This document shows, one piece after another, positions 44,997-53,367 of a DNA stretch of 64,000 bases. The notes beneath the pieces are model-generated. The model was not told the origin of the DNA and did not search any database. It saw only the letters and a program-made list of their open reading frames with translations. The position numbers were made by a program, and so were the translations under genes. Source of the DNA: Pseudomonas extremaustralis (GTDB taxonomy: Bacteria; Pseudomonadota; Gammaproteobacteria; Pseudomonadales; Pseudomonadaceae); NCBI RefSeq assembly GCF_900102035.1, contig NZ_LT629689.1, forward strand, positions 2,774,001 to 2,838,000. The letters run 5' to 3'. Each line of letters begins with the position of its first letter. Position 1 is the stretch's first letter.

Positions 44997-46375
44997 GTCG
45001 GCTTCTCGCACGACCATGGCTGGGCCCGATGAGTCTGTTGCTCTGCGGACTGCTCTCCATTGCCACGCATGCCCACGCCGCCGAGGGCGATTACCGCCTG
45101 GGTACTCACGGCGAAGTGCTCGACGACCGGGTGATGTACACCATTGGTGGCGGCTCGGCAGTCGGCTCACCGAGCTCGCTCTACCGACCCAGTGGTCTCG
45201 GTGTCGGCGGGTCCTGGCGAGCGAACATGATGTGCGGAAACATGAGCCTCACCAATACCCTGCAAAACCAGCTGAACGGTGCCACTGAGGGTTTCCAGCA
45301 GATCATGGGCAGCGTTGTGCAGAACGCGACCCAAGCGGTGATGTCGCTGCCAGCGTTGATCATCCAGCGCGCCAACCCCGGCCTTTATGAGTTGTTGAGC
45401 AACGGGGTGATGCAGGGCCGTATCGACTTCGATCGCTCCAAACTGACCTGCCAAGCCATGGCCGAGAAAATGGCGGACAAGGTCGGCCAAGCCGGCTGGG
45501 GTGCGCTGGCCAAGAACCAGGAGATGCAGAGTAATCTGGAGCAAACCGGCGGTGATGCAGTGGCCACGGTGAAAAATACCGAGTCCCAAAACGGCAACAA
45601 TGGGGTGTCCTGGGTCGGCGGTTCGAAGGCTGGTGGGAATGGGCAGACACCCATTCGGGTGACCTCCGACGTAGTGCGCGCGGGCTACAACTTGCTGCAT
45701 AACCGGACGGTGGCTGACAGTACGTCGATCAGTAGCAGCGACTGTTTGGGTGGAGCCATTTGCCAGACATGGGCTTCGCCCCAGGAGGAATCCGAATGGG
45801 CCGTTCGGGTGTTGGGCGAGAGCGAAGTCGCGACCTGCGACAGCTGCGAAACCCTGCGTGCTGCCGCTGGCAGCGGATTGACGCCGCTGATCCAGGAGGC
45901 CTACAGCGAACGCCTCAAGGCCCTGCAAGGGCTGCTGTCCGGTTCACTGTCGCCTACCCCTGACAATCTGGCTAAAGCCTCAAGCCCAATACTTCCAGTG
46001 ACCCGTGGCGTGATCGAAGCCTTGCGCGACGATCCCGACCAGGATCTGCTGGCGCGACGCCTGGCCAGTGAAACGGCCTTGTCCAGCGTGCTCGACAAAG
46101 CGTTGCTGCTACTGCGCACCCTGCTGGCAGGCAGTCACGAACCGAACATCGCTTCAGCCGAGCCGGCCCAGACCGCCTTGACGAAAAATATCGACGCCCT
46201 GGAGCGCGAAATACGTCTGCTACAAACCGAGCTGCAGGTCCGGCAGATGCTCGCAACCAATACCGCCAGCCTGGTGCTCGATCGACATGCGGGTGGTGCC
46301 GATGCTTCGCGTACCGTCGAGCAAGGCGACCCTGAGCCGGGCCGACTCAATGATGCTGACGCTAGGCGCAAGTGA
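44993..46375 (+). CDS. TIGR03755-family (PFL_4711) ICE protein, TraN/TraW-class
   Basis: A 460-residue secreted protein with signal peptide (HAHAAEGDY), the start GGGSAVGSPSSLYRPSGLGVGGSWRANMMCGNM, and paired Cys (CLGGAICQ, CDSCETL). Matches TIGR03755, part of the mating-pair set. C-terminal helical region about 330-440. Overlaps the upstream TIGR03756 gene. Confidence 0.87.
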   Translation: MSRLLARPWLGPMSLLLCGLLSIATHAHAAEGDYRLGTHGEVLDDRVMYTIGGGSAVGSPSSLYRPSGLGVGGSWRANMMCGNMSLTNTLQNQLNGATEGFQQIMGSVVQNATQAVMSLPALIIQRANPGLYELLSNGVMQGRIDFDRSKLTCQAMAEKMADKVGQAGWGALAKNQEMQSNLEQTGGDAVATVKNTESQNGNNGVSWVGGSKAGGNGQTPIRVTSDVVRAGYNLLHNRTVADSTSISSSDCLGGAICQTWASPQEESEWAVRVLGESEVATCDSCETLRAAAGSGLTPLIQEAYSERLKALQGLLSGSLSPTPDNLAKASSPILPVTRGVIEALRDDPDQDLLARRLASETALSSVLDKALLLLRTLLAGSHEPNIASAEPAQTALTKNIDALEREIRLLQTELQVRQMLATNTASLVLDRHAGGADASRTVEQGDPEPGRLNDADARRK

Positions 46376-46378
46376 GCC

Positions 46379-46687
46379 ATGAAACGCTCACCGCTATTCA
46401 CTCTGCTTTCAGGTCTGAGGATTGCCGTGGTGATGATCCTGACCGCCGCACTGGTCGCCTGGATCGGCCGCACTGCGCTGGGTAGTTTCGAGGTCTGGCA
46501 GCAGGCATTCGAATCGGCACGACCTTATCTGCGGTGGTGGCGCGCCCTGCTCTACGCCGCCCTCTTTGCGCTCTGGTGGGATCTGCTTCGGCGCTACCGA
46601 CATCGACCACAGCATCGACTGCGCGTGAAACGCATTGGAGCGTTAGGGCTCGTGCTCTTTACCTGCGTCGAACTCACCCGACTGTGA
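46379..46687 (+). CDS. Small ICE membrane protein, hypothetical
   Basis: A 102-residue protein with three hydrophobic segments (about residues 12-28, 54-66 and 85-97) and basic loops. It starts 3 bp after the TIGR03755 gene and lies 10 bp before traG, a place where PFL-type ICEs carry a small conserved membrane protein. Function unknown. Confidence 0.7.
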   Translation: MKRSPLFTLLSGLRIAVVMILTAALVAWIGRTALGSFEVWQQAFESARPYLRWWRALLYAALFALWWDLLRRYRHRPQHRLRVKRIGALGLVLFTCVELTRL

Positions 46688-46697
46688 GGTCACCACC

Positions 46698-48239
46698 ATG
46701 CTCATGAGCACCAACAGCTACCTGGAGTTTTACCTCTCTCTGCTGGCCTGGATCATCAACAACGGCCTCTGGAGTGTCCTGTCCGACACCGGGCTATTCG
46801 CCGCGCCCTTTGGCGCAATTATCTTGCAGGAATGGTTGTCTGCCCGTCAGCAAGGCGCGGATGAAGGCAACAAGGGACTGCTCTCGGTGCCGCGGATCGA
46901 GAACCGGTTGTGGCTGGCCTATATCGTCGTCTTGTTCGGTTGCGCGCCCGTCTTTCCGCTGAGCCTCGCCTCAATGGCGTTCGATGATGCGGCGAGTCAG
47001 CGCTGCGGCGTGAGTGTCGCCAAACCGACGGAAACCGCCTGGGGGACCACCTTCAATACTATCGGCGAACGCTCCGCCAACGTACCGATCTGGTGGTTTC
47101 TGGTGCATGCCTTGAGCAAAGGGGTAACCGCGGCGGCCACCGCCTCCATCCCCTGCGCACCGGATATCCGACAAATGCGCATGGAGATCGACAGCTCGCG
47201 CATCGACAGTCAGGTACTGCTGCAGGAAGTTGCCGACTTCACTCGCGATTGCTATGGTTATTCCCGTTCTCGGCTATTCACCAACCGTCCGCAGTTGGAC
47301 AAGGCACAAAGTTATGACGCGTCCTGGATCGGCTCAAACTATTTTTTTGACACACCCGGTTACTACGATACGGATCGTTCACGCACACCGCGAGTCAGCT
47401 GGCCGTATGACGAAAGCCGAGATGTTTCCTTACCTCGGCTGGAGAATGGCGCGGGCTATCCCACCTGCAAGCAGTGGTGGAGCGATAGCGGTGTTGGCTT
47501 GCGCGAACGTTTGATCCAGCAAGTCGATCCTTCGCTGCTGACTCAGCTGAAAGGTTGGTTGACTGGCCGTTCGAGCAACGAGATCGAGGATGCCACCCTG
47601 CGCGAACTGGTCAGCCCGCGCCAGCAATCGATGTCCATGTCGCCCGGACAGGTCTACCAGGACTATGGCTCCAGTGCTCGCGGCGGGTCGATCAATCAGG
47701 GGCTCAATAATCTCGCCACCAATACCGGGCTAGCCCTTGGCTCCTTCAGCAACTTCCCGGCGATGAATGCGTTACGCGCCGCTCTACCGATGGTGCAGGC
47801 TTTCCTGATCATGGGTGTCATCATCAGCTTGCCGCTGATTCTGTTGGTCAGTACCTACCAGTTGAAGACCGTCATGACGGTGACGTTTGCGCTGTTCACC
47901 TTGCACATGCTGAGCTTCTGGTGGGAACTAGCCCGCTGGGTCGACTCCAGCATGCTCGACACCTTGTACAACCAAGTTTCGGCTTCCAATCAAGTGCTGT
48001 TATCGCTGCCCACATCCGGCTTCATGGAGGGAACCGTCACGGCACAGGTGATCGAGTATGTGATGGGGGCGATGTTCATCGTGCTACCGATGCTGTTTCT
48101 AGGGGCCATGAGCTGGGCAGGATATTCAGTCGGCAACGGGATTCAAGGCATGTTGGCGAACGGTAGCAAAGCCGCAAGTGATTCAGCGAGCAAAGGTACG
48201 GATCAAATATTGGGGGCTACTAAGCGCTCAATTAGATGA
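46698..48239 (+). CDS. traG: TraG-N-terminal-domain conjugation membrane protein
   Basis: A 513-residue inner-membrane protein matching the TraG N-terminal domain of F-type conjugation (mating-pair stabilisation). Start MLMSTNSYLEFYLSLLAWIINNGLWSVL, several membrane helices (about 20-40, 70-90, 370-410, 450-475). It lacks the long periplasmic C-terminal half of F TraG, as in ICE versions. Its end overlaps the convergent DUF3742 gene by 12 bp. Confidence 0.87.
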   Translation: MLMSTNSYLEFYLSLLAWIINNGLWSVLSDTGLFAAPFGAIILQEWLSARQQGADEGNKGLLSVPRIENRLWLAYIVVLFGCAPVFPLSLASMAFDDAASQRCGVSVAKPTETAWGTTFNTIGERSANVPIWWFLVHALSKGVTAAATASIPCAPDIRQMRMEIDSSRIDSQVLLQEVADFTRDCYGYSRSRLFTNRPQLDKAQSYDASWIGSNYFFDTPGYYDTDRSRTPRVSWPYDESRDVSLPRLENGAGYPTCKQWWSDSGVGLRERLIQQVDPSLLTQLKGWLTGRSSNEIEDATLRELVSPRQQSMSMSPGQVYQDYGSSARGGSINQGLNNLATNTGLALGSFSNFPAMNALRAALPMVQAFLIMGVIISLPLILLVSTYQLKTVMTVTFALFTLHMLSFWWELARWVDSSMLDTLYNQVSASNQVLLSLPTSGFMEGTVTAQVIEYVMGAMFIVLPMLFLGAMSWAGYSVGNGIQGMLANGSKAASDSASKGTDQILGATKRSIR

Positions 48240-48626
48240 CTTGCTGTCGCCTATATAATGCCCATTGTCATCGAAGTCACCAATGTAGAGATCAGCACCC
48301 AAGTAGTCTGGCCCTGGACTTTCCTCTTGATGATCGGAACCAACAAAAGCCCTGAACCATATCAAAGTGATGACAGCCAACATCATCATAAAAAAAGTAA
48401 CCAGCCAAACGCTGACAAGGAGCAAACCTCCGATCAATGCCAGCTTGGCAATCAGAAAGCTCCCGCGAACGAGTAATTTACCCGCAGGCATACCTGCCGT
48501 CACCGCACGCTCCGCCAGGTGGGACTCAAACGCTTTCAATTTGCGATAACCACGCTTTACCGACATGCCACAGGCGTACGCCCAGCGGAGGGCACGTGAA
48601 TTCTGAACAGGGTTCTGAGTCGGCAT
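48228..48626 (-). CDS. DUF3742-family ICE membrane protein
   Basis: A 132-residue protein with a basic N-terminus and a long hydrophobic stretch (residues about 58-92), ending in an acidic tail with GADLYIGDFDDNGHYIG. This matches DUF3742, which sits convergent to traG in many Pseudomonas ICEs. Function unknown. Confidence 0.8.
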   Translation of the reverse strand: MPTQNPVQNSRALRWAYACGMSVKRGYRKLKAFESHLAERAVTAGMPAGKLLVRGSFLIAKLALIGGLLLVSVWLVTFFMMMLAVITLIWFRAFVGSDHQEESPGPDYLGADLYIGDFDDNGHYIGDSKSSN

Positions 48627-49081
48627 GTTCTCGCCCTCTTCTGAGCGTTTTCATGATTGAGACAGGAGTAACAGCCTACTACTGAAAACTGTCCGTGCTT
48701 GACCGTTTATCAGCTTGCCCAGCCAAAAAATCTTCACTGGAAGATAGAAGACGAACATCAGGGCACAGCTTTTCTTCGGAGGTTGACCCGTATAAATCGC
48801 TACGCTAAATACAAGGTACGGATCGCTGTTATCGACAGCACCTTCCCAGGCAGCCAGAACCTTCAAGGCTACGTCACTTCGGTGATGGTTCTTCCCCAAG
48901 TGCGATGAGCGTTCGGTGGCTCGCACGGTCACCGTTTCTACGGTGATGAACGCCTACTGCTCTTTTGAGCGTCTTCCGAGCTCCGCTCGCCAGGCAAACC
49001 TTCTTGTTTTTCTTCAACCCACCGCGGGGAAATTCTCTCCCGCACGGGCAGGTTTCTTCGCGTTTTCAACGGAGGCACACC
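48627..49081. other. Non-coding gap with repeated leader
   Basis: About 455 bp without a supported gene; short frames on both strands have no family features. Its last 60 bases form a leader resembling that in front of the ardC-like gene. Confidence 0.5.
49021..49052 (+). repeat. Shared leader element, copy A
   Basis: ACCGCGGGGAA followed by CTCTCCCG and CACGGGCAGG lies about 30 nt upstream of the ATG at 49082. The same order (GGGGAA, CTCCCCG, ACGGGCA) occurs at 49489-49516 before the next gene. Confidence 0.55.
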
Positions 49082-49411
49082 ATGTCCGACCCACTTACGC
49101 CGGAAGCACTGAACACCCTACAGTTACCCATTGTGTTCACGCCTGGCGCGTGGCAACGCGCAGTACTGCTCGAGCGCTCAGGTCATCCTGAGAAGCTGCA
49201 GGTCGATCGCCTGAGCAACGTATTGCGCGCAGCCTTCGAGGCTCACCTGGCCCATCCACACGAGCCCTATGTGCTGTTCGAGGTAGCCCACATCGCGTCA
49301 ACCGGTCATCCACGCCAAAACCCGTTGCTGCAACTAAACCTTAGCCTGCTCCTCGAGCCAGACCAGCCTAACGCCTTACTGATAGCGCTCGCAGAAGAGC
49401 ATCAGCGCTAA
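49082..49411 (+). CDS. Hypothetical ICE accessory protein
   Basis: A 109-residue protein from the ATG at 49082, which has a good GGAGG site. It includes IVFTPGAWQRAVLLERSGHPEKLQVDRL and HEPYVLFEVAHI. Soluble, no family recognised. It shares a leader element with the ardC-like gene downstream, so both may be expressed under the same condition. Confidence 0.7.
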   Translation: MSDPLTPEALNTLQLPIVFTPGAWQRAVLLERSGHPEKLQVDRLSNVLRAAFEAHLAHPHEPYVLFEVAHIASTGHPRQNPLLQLNLSLLLEPDQPNALLIALAEEHQR

Positions 49412-49488
49412 GTGCATATGGCCGTACTCGGCACCCACATCCACAGTCGGAGCGCTTGCAAGACCTGCATCAATCCAACCCATCACCC

Positions 49489-49516
49489 ACCGGGGAACCC
49501 TCCCCGACGGGCAAGG
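49489..49516 (+). repeat. Shared leader element, copy B
   Basis: ACCGGGGAACCCTCCCCG then ACGGGCAAGG, parallel to copy A at 49021. It is followed by a perfect 7-bp hairpin (49518-49538) whose 3' arm contains the ardC ribosome site. Confidence 0.55.
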
Positions 49517-49517
49517 C

Positions 49518-49538
49518 GTTCCTCCGTTGTTGAGGAAC
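49518..49538 (+). promoter_or_regulatory. Hairpin sequestering the ribosome site of the ardC-like gene
   Basis: GTTCCTC-CGTTGTT-GAGGAAC, a perfect 7-bp stem. The Shine-Dalgarno GAGGA lies in the 3' arm, 7 nt from the ATG at 49544, so folding of the mRNA would limit translation. Confidence 0.5.
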
Positions 49539-49543
49539 ATGCC

Positions 49544-50506
49544 ATGCGCGATATCTACCAAGACGTGACTGACAAAATCGTTACCGCGTTAGACCAAGGC
49601 GTTGCTCCCTGGATCAAACCCTGGTCCTCAAGTGGCTCAGCTTACGTCGGCAATCATCAACCCTACCCCATCAACGCCATCACGCTTCGTCCCTATTCGG
49701 GTATCAACTTGCCACTGCTCTGGGCCGAAGCCAGGTTGCAGGGATTCACTCAAGATCGTTGGCTGACCTTCAACCAAGCCAGAAAGGCCGGTGGGCACAT
49801 CCGTAAGGGTGAGCACAGCACCCTGGCGGTACTCTACAAGCCGATGGAGCGCGAGGAACAGACCGAGTCAGGCCAACCCGTACTCGATGAACACGGTCAG
49901 CCCAAGGTCGCTAACTTTGGCATTCTCAGGACGCATTTTCTATTCAACATCGAGCAAACAGAGGGGCTCGAAACGCTCAATGAAACCCTGCTCGAGACAG
50001 AACCGACCGATCCCTTCCTGGCCAACAGCGTTGCGGAAAATCTGCTGCTCAGTTCCGGGGCGAAAATCGTTCATCGATCTGCCGACGAAGCCTTTTACCA
50101 CCCGATCAGGGATCTCATCCAACTGCCGACAAAAGCGCAATTTCACGATGAAGGTGGGTATTACGCCACCGCACTTCACGAGCTGACGCACTGGACCGGG
50201 CATCGCACTCGGTTGCAGCGCGAAGGCGTGACGTCAGTCTGTCCGTTTGGCTCGCCAGGCTACGCGTTTGAGGAGTTGATCGCGGAAATGGGCGCGGCGT
50301 TTTTATGTGCCTACTCCGGTATACAGGGAGAGCTTCGGCACGAGGGCTACATCGACTCCTGGCTCGGTCTGCTCAAGGCAGACAAGCGCGCGATCTTTCG
50401 CGCCAGTGGTCACGCCCGAAGCGCATCGGAGTATGTACTCGACTTGGAGCAGCAACTGAAGCAAGCGGTCATGGATGACTCGCCTTGCATGAACGATGGA
50501 GCTTAA
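49544..50506 (+). CDS. ArdC-like antirestriction protein (ssDNA-binding N-terminus plus metallopeptidase)
   Basis: A 320-residue protein of the ArdC/DUF1738 class. The N-terminal ssDNA-binding domain (IYQDVTDKIVTALDQGVAPWIKPW, RPYSGINLPLLW, WLTFNQARKAGGHIRKGE) is followed by a zincin-like domain with HELTH (His212-His216) and EELIAEMGAAFL. ArdC proteins protect incoming plasmid DNA from restriction in the recipient. The upstream hairpin and shared leader suggest special control. A longer frame upstream is not supported. Confidence 0.87.
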   Translation: MRDIYQDVTDKIVTALDQGVAPWIKPWSSSGSAYVGNHQPYPINAITLRPYSGINLPLLWAEARLQGFTQDRWLTFNQARKAGGHIRKGEHSTLAVLYKPMEREEQTESGQPVLDEHGQPKVANFGILRTHFLFNIEQTEGLETLNETLLETEPTDPFLANSVAENLLLSSGAKIVHRSADEAFYHPIRDLIQLPTKAQFHDEGGYYATALHELTHWTGHRTRLQREGVTSVCPFGSPGYAFEELIAEMGAAFLCAYSGIQGELRHEGYIDSWLGLLKADKRAIFRASGHARSASEYVLDLEQQLKQAVMDDSPCMNDGA

Positions 50507-50533
50507 TCGATACCTCACCGTTGCAAACGCTTC

Positions 50534-50564
50534 AAAGGGCCTGACACGAGTTGGGCCCTTTTTT
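50534..50564 (+). terminator. Rho-independent terminator after ardC-like gene
   Basis: Stem AAAGGGCC / GGCCCTTT with a loop of about 12 nt and a T run, 28 bp after the stop at 50506. Confidence 0.8.
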
Positions 50565-50638
50565 ATGCTCAGAAGAAAGGCTCCATGCCGCGGGACTCTG
50601 GCGCAAAGAACAAGAGAGGCGCGCACACCAGCAGCCTG

Positions 50639-50953
50639 TCATTCCGCATCCAGGTTCTGCGCCAGAAAATCCACCAGCTCGAGTGGTCTCCGGCTGTCGA
50701 TCACCTTGTAGATCAGATCGCGCTTACTGCGTGGCAACTTCTTGACCACGCTCCTCGCCGAGGCCCTGACGGCTTCGTCTGTCCCATGGATACGTGCCGC
50801 AAGGAGCAGCACCAGCGTGGCGTCAGTCAGATTCATGGCAAGCCCCGAGAAAATTCGCACCGCAGTGTACCGACTCTTGTCTTTTCCGTACCAGCCCTCC
50901 AACAAAATGATGCCCAGCCGTATCAATATTCCGATTGCGGCACAAAGGGACAC
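50639..50953 (-). CDS. Hypothetical membrane-anchored protein
   Basis: A 104-residue protein from a GTG at 50953, with a hydrophobic N-terminal helix (AAIGILIRLGIILLEG) and a soluble tail with VIDSRRPLELVDFLAQNL. The same frame stays open upstream and reads sensibly (SNPYLSFWLV), but offers no ATG, so the true start is uncertain or the N-terminus is decayed. No family recognised; it lies antisense before the relaxase. Confidence 0.5.
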   Translation of the reverse strand: MSLCAAIGILIRLGIILLEGWYGKDKSRYTAVRIFSGLAMNLTDATLVLLLAARIHGTDEAVRASARSVVKKLPRSKRDLIYKVIDSRRPLELVDFLAQNLDAE

Positions 50954-51060
50954 GAGCCAAAAGGACAGGTAAGGGTTGGAAGGGAATGGGGATTCAAGGG
51001 TAAGAGCCCTATCCGAAAAGGCTAAAGGGCCACTGACCCTGTCACTTCCCGGAGGTCACG

Positions 51061-52785
51061 ATGCTCAGTCTGTTTCGCCACAAAAAGCAGAAGCCTCCTC
51101 CACCACCGACCGTCAACGTCGCCGACGGTTACCTGCCCATCGAGTCGGTCCACAGCTTGTTAGCCGCGGAGCACCGCCGCCAGTTGCTCGATCGCATCTG
51201 GCAGTACACCGCCCTCTCCCACGCCCAATTCGCCCAGCTCTACTTAAATCCGATCCGTCGCTACGCCGAACAGGTCCAGCAACTCCCGGCCAGCGAGACG
51301 CACCACCATGCGTATCTCGGCGGCATGCTCGACCATGGCCTGGAGCTGGTCGCTTGCAGTTTGAAACTGCGTCAGTCGTATCTGCTTCCCACTGGCGCCG
51401 CGCCCGAAGACCAGGCCGCTCAGACCGACGCTTGGTCCGCTGGCATCGCCTATGGCGCCCTGCTCCATGACATCGGCAAGATCGCCGTGGACCTGCAGGT
51501 CGAATGCCAGGATGGCCGGCTTTGGCATCCTTGGCAGGGTCCCCTGGATCAGCCCTACCGTTTTCGTTACATCAAAGGTCGTGACTACCACCTGCACGGT
51601 GCCGCCGCAGGCTTGCTCTATACCCAAATTCTCGACCGCCCGATCCTGGACTGGCTCAGTGGATTTCCGTCGCTGTGGGCCAGTCTGCTGTATGTCCTGG
51701 CCGGTCAGTATGAACATGCTGGTGTGCTGGGCGAACTGGTGATTCAAGCCGACCGAGTCTCCACCACACAGAACATTGGCGGCAACCCAAGCAAGGCGCT
51801 ACAAGCGCCGATTCATTCGCTGCAACATCACTTGATCAGCGGACTGCGTCATCTGGTTCAGCACGAGCTGAAACTCAACCAGCCGGGTGCCGCGGGTTGG
51901 TTGACTCAAGACACACTGTGGCTGGTCAGCAAGACGGTCACGGACAAGCTGCGAGCCTATCTGCTGTCGCAATCGATTGAGGGCATTCCCTCATCCAACA
52001 TCGCTGTGTTCGACGAGCTGCAATCGCATGGGCTGGTCGAGTCGACCCCGGAAGGCAAAGCCATCTGGACCGCTATTGTCGCGCAGGGAAACTGGCAGCA
52101 GAGCTTTACCTTTCTGCGCCTTCAACCGGCGTTGATTTGGGGGAGCGAAGAGCGGCCTGAGGCTTTCCGCGGAATGGTGAGCGTTGCAGTCGATGAGCAC
52201 CCGACTGACGCACCAGTATCATCACCAGCACCCAAGGCAGGCGGAACAGGATCGCATCAAAAACAATCGATGGAAGATCCAATGGCGATGGAAGATGCCG
52301 ACTACCTCGGAACGTTGCTGGATATGTTCGAAATGGGAGAAGCCGAGGTGCGTGATACGCCGTCAGAAAATGCTCTCGAAGTCTCAGCCCCCCCTTTGGA
52401 CAACCCAGGTCAGGCTTTCCTGAATTGGGTCAAGGAAGGCATCCAGAACCACAAGCTGATCATCAACGACAGCAAGGCTAAAATCCACACGGTGAGCGGC
52501 ACCGTGCTATTGGTCACACCAGGTCTCTTCCAACGCTACGCGCGGGAGTTTCCTGGTATCTCACAGGAATCCGATCAAGAGATTGAAGAATGGCGTTGGG
52601 TGCAGAAGCAGTTCGAAAAACTGAAGGTCCACAGGAAACGGGACGATGGCTTGAACATCTGGATCTGTCAGGTCGAAGGTCCTCGGAAGAAAGCAAGACT
52701 CAAAGGTTATTTGCTAGAAAAGCCGGAACTGCTGTTCGAAACGATGCCTGCCGACAATCCTTTTCTTAAGGTCGAAAAAGCTTAA
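51061..52785 (+). CDS. traI: MobH-family relaxase (TraI_2, HD-type)
   Basis: The conjugative relaxase, 574 aa, which would nick oriT and lead DNA into the recipient. The TraI_2 domain contains the conserved ADGYLPIESVHSLL, the His cluster HHHAYLGGMLDH (81-92) and the HD pair LLHDIGK (His136-Asp137). The C-terminal domain (about residues 450-550, FLNWVKEGIQNHKLIIND) matches the usual MobH tail. In this class of ICE the integrase usually follows; here a defence island does. Confidence 0.92.
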   Translation: MLSLFRHKKQKPPPPPTVNVADGYLPIESVHSLLAAEHRRQLLDRIWQYTALSHAQFAQLYLNPIRRYAEQVQQLPASETHHHAYLGGMLDHGLELVACSLKLRQSYLLPTGAAPEDQAAQTDAWSAGIAYGALLHDIGKIAVDLQVECQDGRLWHPWQGPLDQPYRFRYIKGRDYHLHGAAAGLLYTQILDRPILDWLSGFPSLWASLLYVLAGQYEHAGVLGELVIQADRVSTTQNIGGNPSKALQAPIHSLQHHLISGLRHLVQHELKLNQPGAAGWLTQDTLWLVSKTVTDKLRAYLLSQSIEGIPSSNIAVFDELQSHGLVESTPEGKAIWTAIVAQGNWQQSFTFLRLQPALIWGSEERPEAFRGMVSVAVDEHPTDAPVSSPAPKAGGTGSHQKQSMEDPMAMEDADYLGTLLDMFEMGEAEVRDTPSENALEVSAPPLDNPGQAFLNWVKEGIQNHKLIINDSKAKIHTVSGTVLLVTPGLFQRYAREFPGISQESDQEIEEWRWVQKQFEKLKVHRKRDDGLNIWICQVEGPRKKARLKGYLLEKPELLFETMPADNPFLKVEKA

Positions 52786-53367
52786 ATTTCCGTAGCATCC
52801 CATTGGAGCTCGACACGCAGAATCGACTCTGGGGTGCACTCGCCACTGAACCGCTCTCTTGCCGCTCCCCGGCGGCTCATAGCGTTCGATGATGGATTGG
52901 ATGCAGTGAACACCGAAAACCCCACCCTGTCAGACCTTTCCGCTCCACTCGGACTGTATTCGTCCGGGACGTTTGGGACAGAAGCGCCTGCATAGCGTGC
53001 GACCTCAAGCTGGAGCACACCTGAACGGTTCATAACCAGCTTGCTACGTGCAGACTGTTGTTTCGCAAGATTCCCTGCAGCTCGACTGAAGTCCCGCCAT
53101 TATCTCTAAGCACGTCGCAAACCGATGCAGCAAACCCCGCGATAACGCGCAGACCCTCTTATTGAAACAACTACTACCACCGATTGGTAACGATCCAGTG
53201 GGCTGTCAGGGTAACGCGTTTTCATATGAAGCCGAGTTGATATGATCACTCCTAGGTCGTCACACTGTCCCCACAGTGTGCCCGCGCACTCAAGACCCCG
53301 GATTGCTTTACCTCATGGATTGAACAACGTCCGTCATCACGGACAGTACGGATAGTTGAGAGGCATA
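52786..53367. other. Boundary region between ICE backbone and defence island
   Basis: About 580 bp with no well-supported gene. It contains a -10-like TATGAT at 53241-53246 and a perfect inverted repeat at 53261-53280. No integrase, tRNA or att repeat was seen. Confidence 0.5.
53241..53280 (+). promoter_or_regulatory. Candidate promoter with operator dyad for the defence operon
   Basis: An extended -10-like sequence (TTGATATGAT, hexamer at 53241-53246) is followed 14 bp later by CACACTGT-CCCC-ACAGTGTG (53261-53280), a perfect 8-bp inverted repeat. It lies about 90 bp upstream of the ATG at 53368. No T run follows, so an operator or 5'-UTR hairpin is more likely than a terminator. Confidence 0.45.

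Noticed and set aside
48651..48932. 93-codon minus-strand frame between DUF3742 and the leader element
   Set aside because: No recognisable domain and competing frames on the other strand; not supported.
52782..53033. 83-codon minus-strand frame overlapping the relaxase stop
   Set aside because: No family pattern, uneven composition and no convincing ribosome site; treated as non-coding.
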